Shown here one piece after another: positions 52,938-63,000 of a stretch of DNA of 64,000 bases (positions within the stretch are counted from its first letter, which is position 1; every line of letters starts with the position of its first letter). Below the pieces are notes generated by a model. That model was given only the letters and a program-made list of their open reading frames with translations, was not told the DNA's origin and did not search any database. A program made the position numbers and the translations under genes. Source of the stretch: Chelativorans sp. YIM 93263 (GTDB lineage Bacteria > Pseudomonadota > Alphaproteobacteria > Rhizobiales > Rhizobiaceae); contig NZ_JAKCWP010000004.1 of the NCBI RefSeq assembly GCF_028767125.1, forward strand, positions 83,998 to 147,997. Reading direction: 5' to 3'.

Positions 52938-55097
52938 TCACTGTGTCGGCCGGCCGCGGCGGCTGCGCGCTTCGCGAAGACGATCTCGACGCGTCCTGCC
53001 CTGCCAAGGAGCCGGCCGGCGTTCGGCCACCCACGGTAGTAGCTGGACCGGCCGCGGCTCCAGGTGATCCGTGATGGTTGGATATCTTGCGAGAACCGAA
53101 CGAATGAGAGGGAGGCCAGCAGGATTTGTGTAACGAAGGCTTGTCTCGCCCTGTCCTAGCCGCCCGGAGATGTCGTTTATCTTGCTTTCGTCGACGGCCG
53201 CCTGCTTCAGCGTGTCCGCCTGTCCATGTCTCAGGGCGTGGAGGGCACGGTTCCAGAATTTCTCGTCGTCCAGTCCCTTCTTGAGCAACGGGATAAAGTC
53301 CTTATAGAAGCGGTCGCCGGGGTCGTTTTTGCCGTTCGCGCTGAAAAGTTCGGGAAACAGCATCCCGTATCCAAGCGCTTTGATCTCATCCACATATTCC
53401 AGAAAGTTGAGCCTCAATACTTCGTCGGGAACGGGCAGCATGCGCACCGACTGGGCGTTCTTGACGCGACGGTAAGCATTCGGCCTGATGTGGATCGCCC
53501 ATCCGTTCTGCGTCTCAACCACGTCGCGGATTGCCAGGCCCGCAACTTCGCCTCTGCGAGGCCCAAGATAGGCAAGCAGCATGGGCACGAAGTAATTGGC
53601 AGAATGAAATACCCGGGAACCGGGGATTTCCTGCTCCTCTGGTCCTTTGCATCCCGTGAAGACCGCCAGGCGAAACATCTTGCGCAGTACCTCCGGACCT
53701 GGCTTGTCTGTAAGCAATCGCAACTCGCCGGCTTTCGTCTTTTTGGGCCGTAAGCCGTCCATAGTGACGGGTGCGAGCCGGTAGCCCCGTCCGCGCAGGA
53801 AATTCAGGAACTCTAACAATTTGGCGAGATGCTTGCGAATGGTGGCTGGCTGTAAGCCGATTGACGGCGGTTCCTCGCCCCTGGCTTTCGCCATATCGGC
53901 CTGCCTTGCGGCGGCCTCGCGCAGCTCTTTAGTGGAGAGAGCACGCAGCCTCGCACTTTGTCCATAGCGTCGCGGGATGTGATCGAAATGGCTTCTTAGC
54001 TGGCCGATATGGAACTGCGACAGCTCGCCAGACCGGCGGACGCCTTGTTCCTCGAGAATGCCGACCAGCATGCGCACGGCGACACGTACGTCTTGAGCGG
54101 TTTTGGGCTCCCAACTGTGCTGCTGGCTTTTGATCAGCGCCTCGCATTCCTCCATGAACCTCTCGAGCGGCAGGTCCACGGTATTGTGGTCCGCGGCCTG
54201 AAGGCGAGGCAAGAACCGGTCAGCGTGCGAAGGAAATTCATGAACGGCGGCGACTGCGTCGGACGGAACATCGCGTGCGGATCCTGTGTTCGCCTGACTG
54301 TTGGAAATGATTTCCGGCGGGGTGTCAGTTGTTATCTGATCGTTGTCGGTACTGAGGATCGGCGCCATCCGACCAGGCTGGCCGACGATGACCTGCCGAT
54401 CTTGGGCAAGTTCGGCAAAACCCGAATCCGCCGTCAGGCCGTCGGTTTCCGGACCATAGCGCCCGCCAATGTCGAGCAGGACTTCGGCCTTGGCCCGCAT
54501 GAGCTGCATTGTCGCCTTTTCGCGGTTGACCATCGTGTCGGGAATCCCGTGCTTCTCCATCTCGGCTGCGAGCGTGCGCTCGAACCGCGGTGACCGGCAC
54601 TCGGCCTGTTCCTGGCGGAAGGTCGTGGCGATCGCGGGAATGGCGGAGGGCAGAACGCCCGCGCGCTCCAGGACATCGCGCCCGGGGCAGCCTTCTTCAA
54701 ACGTGAGGCTGCGGGTTGTGCCGAAGAGTTCGACCAGCCGGTAGGCCCAGCCCACTTCCAGATCCGCGCGAAGACTCTCCTTCGGGTCGGAGCCGGTACG
54801 CCGCGCCGCGAACACGAGGTCGTCCAGATGGTCTGTCATTCGGTCGATTTCCGAGCGGAAGAGTTGCTCCAGCTGCTCCCTTGTCGTCATGCGAACGTCA
54901 GGCCTCATCGTCAGCTCGGCAAGCAGCGTGTTGAGCCGCCGTGCCATGTACCCTGCTTTCATATGGTCGCTGTGGCGCAGACTCAACGACAGATGCGACG
55001 GAAGCCGGCGGTCCGTCACCCCGGCAGGAATGCGCGCCCGCCAGTAAAAGACGTTTCCCCTTCGGGTGAGATTCGCGATCCGATGCCGTGCGGCCAT
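52938..55097 (-). CDS. Tyrosine site-specific integrase with long N-terminal region
   Basis: The 719-residue protein has a DUF6538-like start (IANLTRRGNVFYWRARIPAG), a long central region and a C-terminal tyrosine recombinase domain (~430-690). Catalytic candidates are Arg in YLGPRRGEVAGL, His/Arg in ALHALRHGQAD and Tyr in GQGETSLRYTNPAG. The usual box-III GHS is changed to GRLGQGE. The ATG at 55097 follows GGAGAGGG; the frame is open upstream through the tRNA, which is fortuitous. The position 145 bases 3' of tRNA-Gln marks it as the integrase of an element inserted at that tRNA. Confidence 0.85.
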   Translation of the reverse strand: MAARHRIANLTRRGNVFYWRARIPAGVTDRRLPSHLSLSLRHSDHMKAGYMARRLNTLLAELTMRPDVRMTTREQLEQLFRSEIDRMTDHLDDLVFAARRTGSDPKESLRADLEVGWAYRLVELFGTTRSLTFEEGCPGRDVLERAGVLPSAIPAIATTFRQEQAECRSPRFERTLAAEMEKHGIPDTMVNREKATMQLMRAKAEVLLDIGGRYGPETDGLTADSGFAELAQDRQVIVGQPGRMAPILSTDNDQITTDTPPEIISNSQANTGSARDVPSDAVAAVHEFPSHADRFLPRLQAADHNTVDLPLERFMEECEALIKSQQHSWEPKTAQDVRVAVRMLVGILEEQGVRRSGELSQFHIGQLRSHFDHIPRRYGQSARLRALSTKELREAAARQADMAKARGEEPPSIGLQPATIRKHLAKLLEFLNFLRGRGYRLAPVTMDGLRPKKTKAGELRLLTDKPGPEVLRKMFRLAVFTGCKGPEEQEIPGSRVFHSANYFVPMLLAYLGPRRGEVAGLAIRDVVETQNGWAIHIRPNAYRRVKNAQSVRMLPVPDEVLRLNFLEYVDEIKALGYGMLFPELFSANGKNDPGDRFYKDFIPLLKKGLDDEKFWNRALHALRHGQADTLKQAAVDESKINDISGRLGQGETSLRYTNPAGLPLIRSVLARYPTITDHLEPRPVQLLPWVAERRPAPWQGRTRRDRLREARSRRGRPTQ

Positions 55098-55241
55098 GCT
55101 CGAAGCCCTCTCCGTCTCGCCAGCGGGCACAGCATGTGCCGCAGCTTTGTGCCTCAGTTTTGTGCACAGAGAGCGAGATTCGGCGGAGGAGGATTCGCAG
55201 CTGGCTGATTTCAATTTGAAAACAACAGCTTGATAGCGAAA

Positions 55242-55315
55242 TGGCTGGGGAACCAGGATTCGAACCTGGACTAACGGAGTCAGAGTCCGCTGGTCTACCG
55301 TTAACCTATTCCCCA
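55242..55315 (-). tRNA. tRNA-Gln (anticodon CTG)
   Basis: The 74-nt tRNA has acceptor strands TGGGGAA / TTCCCCA, the anticodon loop CTCTGAC within GGACTCTGACTCC, the T-loop GGTTCGAATCC, and an encoded CCA end at 55244-55242. The integrase gene reads away from its 3' end, so this tRNA is the likely attachment site. Confidence 0.93.
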
Positions 55316-55556
55316 ACAGGGTCGAGCGCTGAGCCAGCCGAGCGAAGCTATTGAGCTATGAGGGCTTAATAGTCAACCCCGCCGGAATTTTCAAATGATT
55401 ATCAGGTTTTTTTCTCTCCCCCGACGGCCGAGCACTTCTTGATTGTACACTCTGCCCTTGGTGAATAATCGTTTGCCTGCTAGTCTGTTCCCAACAGAAG
55501 GTTAGGAGCGCCTGCAGCGCGCCCATAAGGCTCGCGCGCGGCGCGAAAGGATTACG

Positions 55557-56891
55557 GTGGACGACCACGCGCAAGGTGACGCGCCACCGATCGCGGAACT
55601 TGTTCGCGATCACGTCTCGGCCGGGGACGAAGTGGCCGATATTGGGCAGATGCCGGTCTCTGCCCCAGCGTCGGGCTACAGGCAAGACCTGCCGGCGCCA
55701 AAGAAGAAGCGCAAACGCAGGCGGAAACGCCGCCGCGGTGTTTTCGTGCGCGACAATGGGCTCTGTGCCGCGTCCTTGGTCCCGCCGCCATTGCCTGGTC
55801 CGGTGCCATCTCCACAGAAATCCCGCTCCGCGCGCGGCAGGTCTTACCTGGCACATCTTGCACAGTCCTCCGACGCGCGGTCGGAGGGGCTTTATGCAGC
55901 GCTTGATCTGGGAACCAACAATTGCCGCCTTCTGGTGGCCAAGCCGGGCCGGCCCGGACGCTTCCATGTCGTGGATGCGTTCTCGCGCATTGTGCGCCTG
56001 GGCGAGGGGCTGGGTGCCAGCGGCCGCTTGAGCGATGCGGCGATGGATCGCGCGGTGGAGGCGCTCGGCGTCTGCGCGGAGAAGCTTGGCGGACTGCCGC
56101 TGAAAGGCGTTCGGATGATCGCGACCGAGGCCTGCCGCTCCGCCGGCAATGGCGCGCGGTTTCTGGAGCGCGTGCGCCTCGAGACCGGCCTGAAGCTGGA
56201 GGTGATCGACCGGCGCACCGAGGCGCGGCTTGCCGTCTCCGGCTGCAGTTCGCTGGTGACGCAGGAAACGGATGGGCTGGTTCTGTTCGACATCGGGGGC
56301 GGCTCGTCGGAAATCGCCCTGATCGACCTTTCCAGCCACCGCACACCCCGGCTTGCCAATCACATCGTCTCGTGGACGTCCCTGCCCACCGGCGTCGTCT
56401 CCCTTGCCGAGCGTTTCGGTGGGCGCGATGTAACGCGTGCAACCTTCGAGGCGATGGTGGCCGAGGTGACGGGCCTTCTGTCGGCTTTCGACGGCAGCGA
56501 GCGGTTGGCCCATCTTGCCGGCGGCGCGCGCTTCCATCTGCTGGGCACATCCGGAACGGTCACCACCCTGGCAGGGGTTCATCTGGGTCTGAGGCGTTAT
56601 GACCGTCGGCGTGTCGATGGGCTGTGGATGGAGCGCGAAAGCATCGACCAGATGATGGAGACCATACGCGGCTGGAGCTTCGAGGAGCGTCAGGCCAATC
56701 CCTGCATCGGCGCGGAGCGGGCTGATCTCGTGCTTGCCGGCTGCGCGATCCTCGAAGCGATTCGCCGCCACTGGCCGGCTGAGCGCCTGCGCGTCGCCGA
56801 TCGGGGCCTGCGCGAGGGCATGTTGAACGAGATGATGGCGCGTGACGGCGTCTGGCGGCGCAGGCGCCGCGGGGGAGCACGAACGGCGTGA
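55557..56891 (+). CDS. Ppx/GppA family phosphatase with basic N-terminal extension
   Basis: The 444-residue protein has a sugar-kinase-fold exopolyphosphatase/guanosine pentaphosphatase domain from ~112 ([20 protein letters not shown]). It also has [16 protein letters not shown], the phosphate loop [14 protein letters not shown] and [13 protein letters not shown]. The first 110 residues are extra: acidic, then a run of twelve Lys/Arg at 49-60, then Pro-rich. It hydrolyses polyphosphate or pppGpp. The start is GTG. It overlaps rlmE by GTGA, so stringent or phosphate metabolism and rRNA modification are cotranslated. Confidence 0.9.
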   Translation: MDDHAQGDAPPIAELVRDHVSAGDEVADIGQMPVSAPASGYRQDLPAPKKKRKRRRKRRRGVFVRDNGLCAASLVPPPLPGPVPSPQKSRSARGRSYLAHLAQSSDARSEGLYAALDLGTNNCRLLVAKPGRPGRFHVVDAFSRIVRLGEGLGASGRLSDAAMDRAVEALGVCAEKLGGLPLKGVRMIATEACRSAGNGARFLERVRLETGLKLEVIDRRTEARLAVSGCSSLVTQETDGLVLFDIGGGSSEIALIDLSSHRTPRLANHIVSWTSLPTGVVSLAERFGGRDVTRATFEAMVAEVTGLLSAFDGSERLAHLAGGARFHLLGTSGTVTTLAGVHLGLRRYDRRRVDGLWMERESIDQMMETIRGWSFEERQANPCIGAERADLVLAGCAILEAIRRHWPAERLRVADRGLREGMLNEMMARDGVWRRRRRGGARTA

Positions 56892-57595
56892 CCAAGCAGA
56901 GCAAGCCCGGCGGTGCACGCGCGCTCAAGACGCGGGTGAAGAAAAAGCGCGGACTCAAGAATTCCTCTCGCCGCTGGCTGGAGCGCCATCTGAACGACCC
57001 CTACGTCCACCGCGCCAGCGCCGAGGGCATGCGCTCGCGCGCCGCCTTCAAGCTGGTGGAAATCGACGACAAGCACCGCATTCTCGCCCCCGGCAAGACG
57101 GTGATCGATCTGGGCGCGGCACCCGGCGGCTGGTGCCAGGTCGCGGCAGAGCGGGTGAAATCCGACCCGCAGAAGCCGAGCGTCGTCGGCATCGACTACC
57201 TGGAAATGGACCCGGTCCCCGGCGTCGCCATCCTCCAGATGGATTTTCTGGAAGACGATGCGCCCGACCGCCTGGTCGATGTGCTGGGCGGCGCGCCCGA
57301 CGTCGTGTTGTCGGATATGGCCGCGCCCACGACGGGCCATCGCCGCACCGACCATCTGCGCACCATGCACCTTTGCGAGGCGGCGGCGGACTTCGCGGTG
57401 AATGTGCTGCGCCCCGGCGGGCATTTCCTGGCCAAGGCTTTCCAGGGCGGCGCGGAGGCGGACCTGCTGGCCATGCTGAAGCGCAATTTCCGCACCATCC
57501 ATCACGTCAAGCCGCCGGCCTCGCGCAGCGAGTCCGTGGAGCTTTACCTGCTGGCCAAGGATTTCAAGGGGCGGGGCGAAGCCGAAGCCGGGTGA
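56888..57595 (+). CDS. rlmE: 23S rRNA (uridine-2'-O)-methyltransferase RlmE
   Basis: The 235-residue FtsJ/RrmJ methyltransferase adds a 2'-O-methyl group to U2552 of 23S rRNA in the 50S subunit using SAM. It shows [15 protein letters not shown] (first catalytic Lys), [17 protein letters not shown] (SAM site), [16 protein letters not shown] (catalytic Asp), [12 protein letters not shown] (second Lys) and a late Glu in [15 protein letters not shown]. The basic N-terminus ([16 protein letters not shown]) is typical of alphaproteobacterial forms. The start is GTG at 56888, overlapping ppx. Confidence 0.95.
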   Translation: MTKQSKPGGARALKTRVKKKRGLKNSSRRWLERHLNDPYVHRASAEGMRSRAAFKLVEIDDKHRILAPGKTVIDLGAAPGGWCQVAAERVKSDPQKPSVVGIDYLEMDPVPGVAILQMDFLEDDAPDRLVDVLGGAPDVVLSDMAAPTTGHRRTDHLRTMHLCEAAADFAVNVLRPGGHFLAKAFQGGAEADLLAMLKRNFRTIHHVKPPASRSESVELYLLAKDFKGRGEAEAG

Positions 57596-57597
57596 GC

Positions 57598-59007
57598 CTA
57601 TTCCGCCGGCATTGCCTGTTCTTCCTTGCCCCTGCGCTTGTGGCCCGAAACCGCGCTGCCCGTATTTGCTGGCAGGCGGAAGAAGGGCAGGGCGGCCAGC
57701 GACGATAGAAGCGCAACGACGATGAACGCGTTGAAGAATGCGTCGAGGCCGAGCGACTCGCCGGTCATGTAGGTGGTCGCCTCGATCACGCCACCGCCGA
57801 CGGCCACGCCGAGCGCGATGCTGATCTGCTGTGTCGCGGCTGCGATGGCCGTGGCCTGGCTGGCTTCCCGGTCGTTGATATCGGCGAAAACCAGCGCGTT
57901 GGCCGACGTGAAGAACAGCGAACGAAAGAAACCTCCCGCCACCAGCACCGCGATGATGACGCCGTGCGGGGTTGCCGGGGTAAAGAACGCGTTGACGCCG
58001 ATGAAGACGCTGCCCATGATCGCGGCGGTGATCAGGACGAGGCGAAACCCGCCCGCGCGCAAGGTGCTTGTCGCGATGAACTTCATGGCGATGGCGCCGA
58101 AAGCCGAGGCGAAGGTCAGCATGCCGGACTGAAACGGCGTCATGCCGAAGCCGACCTGGAACATCAGCGGCAGCAGAAAAGGCACGGCCCCCGCCCCGAT
58201 GCGAAACAGCGATCCGCCGATGATCGCGGAGCGGAAGGCCCGGTTCGAGAAGAGCCTGAGGTCCAGAATGGGGTTTTCCGCCCCCAGCGCATGGCGCACA
58301 TAAAGCACCGCCATGAGAAACCCGAACACCACGACCGCAACCCCCACCTCGGGCGGCAGCGCCGGCATGCTGATGACGGAGAAGCCGAACACCATTCCGG
58401 AGGCGGCGAGCCCGGACATGAGAAAACCGGCATAATCGAGTTTCGCCGTGCCCCTTGCCGGAAAGTCGGGCATGACCCGGCCGGACAGCACGATGCCCGC
58501 CAGGCCGATCGGCACATTGATCAGAAAGATCCAGTGCCAGGAAAAATAGGTGGTGATGAAGCCGCCGACCGGCGGGCCGACGATCGGGCCGATCAGCGCC
58601 GGCACCGTCACCCACGCCATGGCGGAGACGAGCTTGTCGCGCGGTGTGCCGCGGACCAGCACCAGCCGCCCGACGGGCGTCATCATGGCCCCGCCCATGC
58701 CCTGCACGAAGCGCGCCAGCACGAAAGCACCGAGCGAATCCGCAAATGCGCAGGCGATCGAGCCGATCACGAAGACGCCGATGGCCAGACGAAACACGCG
58801 CTTTGCCCCGAACCGGTCGGCCATCCACCCGCTGACGGGAATGAAGATCGCCAGCGCCACCAGATAGGTGGTGAGCGCCAGCTTCAGCGTCACCGGGCTC
58901 GTGCCGATATCCCGCGCAATCGCCGGCAAAGACGTCGCAATAATGGTGGAGTCCATCTGCTCCATGAAAAGAGCAACGGCGAGGATCAGCGGAAGCGTTC
59001 GGTTCAC
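57598..59007 (-). CDS. DHA2-type MFS multidrug exporter
   Basis: The 469-residue protein of about 14 helices in the EmrB/QacA (DHA2) family contains FMEQMDSTIIATSLPAIARD (motif D1), GWMADRFGAKRVFRLAIGVF (motif A) and GPIVGPPVGGFI (motif C). It exports drugs or other hydrophobic compounds with proton motive force. The C-terminus is charged. The start is GTG at 59007. It converges on rlmE with two bases between stop codons. A ~90-base upstream segment is nearly duplicated ahead of the next gene. Confidence 0.9.
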   Translation of the reverse strand: MNRTLPLILAVALFMEQMDSTIIATSLPAIARDIGTSPVTLKLALTTYLVALAIFIPVSGWMADRFGAKRVFRLAIGVFVIGSIACAFADSLGAFVLARFVQGMGGAMMTPVGRLVLVRGTPRDKLVSAMAWVTVPALIGPIVGPPVGGFITTYFSWHWIFLINVPIGLAGIVLSGRVMPDFPARGTAKLDYAGFLMSGLAASGMVFGFSVISMPALPPEVGVAVVVFGFLMAVLYVRHALGAENPILDLRLFSNRAFRSAIIGGSLFRIGAGAVPFLLPLMFQVGFGMTPFQSGMLTFASAFGAIAMKFIATSTLRAGGFRLVLITAAIMGSVFIGVNAFFTPATPHGVIIAVLVAGGFFRSLFFTSANALVFADINDREASQATAIAAATQQISIALGVAVGGGVIEATTYMTGESLGLDAFFNAFIVVALLSSLAALPFFRLPANTGSAVSGHKRRGKEEQAMPAE

Positions 59008-59047
59008 GAGTCTGCGTCTTGTTCGTTTCGGGCCGGCGGACGGTCAA

Positions 59048-59138
59048 AAGCCGCTTCGAATATCAGCTTGCCGGATCCCTGTAGCACAACTGGTCAGGAT
59101 TCGCGCAGGGGCAAGGGCGGCGGATCGATTGGCCCTGG
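59048..59138. repeat. Duplicated upstream segment, copy 1 (MFS gene)
   Basis: About 90 bases, beginning AAGCCGCTT and including CTGTAGCACAACTGGTCA and CGCGCA, match 59658-59747 with roughly 15 differences by hand alignment. It lies 41 bases upstream of the MFS start codon and probably carries promoter or operator functions. Confidence 0.65.
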
Positions 59139-59158
59139 TTGTTCGCCCGCGGCCGGGC

Positions 59159-59605
59159 TCACTCGCCGGTCCAGGTCAGGGCGGACATGATGGCCGACAC
59201 CAGAGCCGCCAGCATCATCACCGCGTTGACGGCATGGGTATACTCCCACTGCCGTCTCAGGGCCTCCCAATTCTCCGGTATGGTCGTCCAGTTTTCGGTC
59301 GCCTGGTTGGCCGGAAAGATCCATGTGAAAAACGTAATGAGCGACACCAGAACGAGAATGAAGGAGGCCGAAGCATACAGGAAAGGCAGGCCCTCCGACC
59401 GGCTCAGCACCGCCAGTATGAGCGATGTGCTCAGCGCCGCGAACAGGGGAATGCCAAAGAGCGCCCAACCCCGGTAGATCTGCTGCACGGTAAAGTATGC
59501 CTCCCGGTCGAGAGTGATCTTGTTGGGAAGCTCGATCAAATGAGCCCCGCTCGGAACGAATGACAGCGCGATGAGGATGATCACGGTGAGCTGCAGCGCC
59601 TTCAT
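59159..59605 (-). CDS. DUF1772-like small membrane protein
   Basis: The 148-residue protein has four hydrophobic helices (LQLTVIILIALSFVPSGAHL, IYRGWALFGIPLFAALSTSL, FLYASASFILVLVSLITFFT and VNAVMMLAALVSAIMSAL). A conserved WxxxREDWE-like stretch is replaced by WEALRRQWEYTHAVNAV, as in DUF1772-type proteins. The function is unknown. The ATG at 59605 follows AGGAGGGA. It is on the same strand as the MFS exporter and has a near-copy of that gene's upstream region. Confidence 0.82.
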   Translation of the reverse strand: MKALQLTVIILIALSFVPSGAHLIELPNKITLDREAYFTVQQIYRGWALFGIPLFAALSTSLILAVLSRSEGLPFLYASASFILVLVSLITFFTWIFPANQATENWTTIPENWEALRRQWEYTHAVNAVMMLAALVSAIMSALTWTGE

Positions 59606-59657
59606 GCCAATCCCTCCTGTTCTGAAGTGACGCGGGCGAGCGGCAGACCATGCGCGC

Positions 59658-59747
59658 AAGCCGCTTTGGATGTCAGATTGCCGGATGCCTGTAGCACAAC
59701 TGGTCAAGATTCGCGCAAGGGCAAGAGCGCCGATCGATTGGCTCTGG
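59658..59747. repeat. Duplicated upstream segment, copy 2 (DUF1772-like gene)
   Basis: This is the partner of 59048-59138, in the same orientation. It starts 53 bases upstream of the DUF1772-like ATG, almost the same offset as copy 1 from its gene. The remaining bases to 60052 show no gene. Confidence 0.65.
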
Positions 59748-60052
59748 CGAAACTGGGTGGCTGAAATTTGATGCGCTGGTGGATCTATCCCCTAGATTGC
59801 CTCAAAAAGGCCTCGGCCATACGCGCGGCAAGATGACCGCTTTGCGCCGCATCTCAGCCGTAGAAATCAGCTTCGCCGTTCTCTGAAAGCAGTCATTGCC
59901 TGCGACGACGCTGGAGGTGCGGTTTCGGACATTTGCGACATTCGGATTCGTGATCGGTACGACGTGTTCGGCCCAATGCTGTCGTAGGAATTCTCGAATC
60001 GAATTGCCGCTTCACCCTTGCATAGCGGCTACTCCCAACTGAGCACCCGGGC

Positions 60053-63000
60053 TCAGAACTTCACACTGAGCTTGGCATTGAACCCATGCTGCTGGGCGTC
60101 GGTTGCGATCTGCCCGGAATAGGCAACGCCGAGCGTGGCGTTGTCGGTGATGTCGAAGTCTAACCCGGCCTCGATTATGGCGGCATCCTCGGCGATCGGA
60201 ACGCCGGCGACGGTGAAGGTATCACCACCGGCAAAGGCATGCGTCGACAGCGGTGTCGTGTCGCCGAAGGCGTGCCGCCAGCCGAGCGTGCCATGCGCCG
60301 TGGCGCGCATGCCGCCGACGTCGAAGTCCGTTGATGCATGGACACCGAGTGTAGTGAAGGTGGTGCTTGTGGTCTGGCTGTCAGCCGAGAGCGCCGCCGT
60401 ACCACCGTCCTCGGCAAAGCCGTCGGTGTGCAAGCTTACATGCGCCAGGCCGACGAAGGGCTCGAAGGACGCGGCCTCGGTCTCGATGCGGTAGCCGGCT
60501 TCGCCGAAGGCCTGGAAAGTGCCGGAGTCGTAGTGGGCCGAAAGCCTGTCGGAAAAGCCGCCGAAGGCAACTTTCCGGTCCGTTTCGATGTCGTGCCACG
60601 TATAGGCGAGCCCGCCCGACAGGCGCACAGCATCCCACCGGCCGCCACCATAAAGCCCGAGATGATAATTGTCGCTCGAGCCAGACGAGGCGCGGTCATC
60701 GACATCGAAGGAGGAATGGCCGTAGCCGGCGAGGAGCCCGAGCCGGAGGTTCGGCGTGACCGCGCCGTCGATGCCCGCCAGAAAGCCACCGGTCGAGCGG
60801 TCGAGCTTTGCTGCATTGCCGTCGCCGTCCGTCTTGCCCCAGCCGCCATAGGCACGTCCCCAGGCAACAGGGCCATTGCTGGTGACCGCCGCCGGGGGGC
60901 GTGGCCCGTCCGGGCCATAGGCCAGCACCGGCGTGCCGGTTTCCGGCATGTCGCCAAAGGCTGCGCGGATGCGGTCACTGACGGCATCGCGCACGAAACG
61001 GCTGTCCTCGATCAGCGCCGTCTTGGCCGAGGCATGGATTTCGCCCGAGAGTTGGTCGAAGGCACCCTGGATTTCGGCATCGTTGTCTGGAAGGGCCGCG
61101 ACAGCGTTATAGATATCATTGCCCGCGCCAAGGCTCTCCGCAGCTACCGCAACACTTCTTTGATTGCCGCTTCTCGCCTTGTCGCCAAAGCTTATGTCGT
61201 TGCGCGTCAGAGCGAGATCAACGGTAGAAGCGCCATAGGAAAGCTCCGGCGTCAGGAACGCATAGACGGAGGTGACGTCGGCGAAGGTGCCGTCAATGCC
61301 GCCATCGGCGGTCAGGATAGTGTAGCTCGAGAAAGGATCATAGCTGCCATCGAGGCCAACATGCACTACACTGGCGTCGTTCAGATGTGCCATGCCCGTG
61401 GCGTGAATGCTGTCGCTGTCGGCGCCCGCCGGGTCGACCTCGACTTCATAGGTGGAACCGGAACTAAAGGTAATGTCACCGGCGACATTGAGCGTGCCGA
61501 TCGAATTGCCGGGAGCGACGGTGGCGCCGGAAGCAAGCGTCACAGCACCGACCGTGCCCACACCACCCAGCGTGGCCCCGGACAGAACATCGACGCTGCC
61601 GCCGAGTACGTTGGTGTCATCCTGCGTGCCGACGCTCAACAACCCGCCGGCGATTGTCGTCGTGCCGGCAAAGTCCGAGCCGTCGCCGGTATAGAGCAAA
61701 GCGCCATCGCCGGCCTTGGTGAAGACGCCGGAACCCGAGAGCGCACCGCCATATTGGGCATCATCCTGCCGATCGAAGGTGAAGGTGCCGTTCCTGCCGA
61801 TCGCCACATCACCGGCAAAGCGCTCCGCCGCCGTGAGCCCGCCCGCATTGACCGTCCAGTCGAGCGCGGACGTGCCAGCAAGCGTCAGCGTGCCCGTGCC
61901 GTCCTTGACCATCTGGCCGTCCGTGCCGTCCAGCCCCGCAATGGTGCCGGCGAAGGTCGCATCGGTTCCCTGATTGAAGGTGACGGTCGCGGCATTGGCG
62001 ATGTCGCCGGAGATGGAGCCGGCATTGCCGATCAGTTCGCCTGCCGCGATGCCCGTGTTGCCGTAGCTGTTCGTCCCGCTCAACACAAGCGTTCCGGCGC
62101 CCTCTTTGAGAAGGTCGCCGTCGCCGGTGAGGTTCTGGCCGACCGTGAACGTGTTGGCCGCATCGGCGATGTCGAAGCCGCCGCCATTGGCGCCCCAATC
62201 AATGGTGCGGTTCGTCTGGGTGAAGCCGGTCCCCGTCACGCGCAAGGTGCCGCCGTTGAAGGTAAGCCCGCCCGCTGCTGCGCCGAGGTTTGCGTCCTGC
62301 GAGACCTCCACGGCGCCGCTGAGAAGCTGGGTGCCGCCCGCATAGCTGTTGGCGCCTTCGAGCACCAACGTGCCGGCTTCGGTTTTAGAAATGCCGCCCA
62401 TGCCGCTGACCTCGGTCGCAATTGCAGCGCGATCGGCTAGAACGCGGATTTCCGAGCCGCCGGCATCCGTTCGCAGTGCGCCATCGCCTGCCAAGCGATA
62501 GCCTCCATCGACGAACTGCAGACCCTTGAAGCCCTGGGTACCTTCGACTGTAATCGTTCCGCCGTTGAAGCCGCCAGGCTCGTTCTTGAAAACGGCGTGG
62601 TTGCCGGCCCAGGCAACCGGGACGGTGCTGCCCTGATTGAACCACTTCTGGTTGCTCGCGTTCCACGTCCCATCACCGCCCTGCCAGTGCTGTAGCGTGT
62701 CGTCACCCGCTGCGGCCACAAACAGGTCGACATTACCACCGCCTGTCTGGACCTCGTAGGCGGCGGGATCGGCGAGCGGCGGTGTGACGCCGACATCGAG
62801 CGTGTTGTCGGTGAGCGCACCGTCGTAGGTCATAAGCCGGTAATAGCCGACGCCTGCGGTGCCGTCTGTGGCATCGTCGCTCTGCAACAGGTTAAGCGTA
62901 CCGTCCAGGGTCAGGTCCCCGGTGACATCGATCCGGTCGCTGGTTCCGGGAGTGCCTGCCGAAGAGCCCGGACCGCCCAGCTCGTAATCGAGCAGCGACC

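Noticed and set aside
55098..55316. Longer N-terminus of the integrase extending through the tRNA
   Set aside because: The extra residues are translated from tRNA-Gln and have no domain; ATG 55097 with GGAGAGGG is the better start.
56690..59047. A 785-codon minus-strand frame across rlmE and the MFS gene
   Set aside because: It overlaps two genes with clear catalytic motifs in other frames and has no recognisable domain of its own.
60338..62440. A 700-codon plus-strand frame
   Set aside because: It is antisense to the autotransporter barrel and passenger; low-complexity repeats in the real gene create a long mirror frame.
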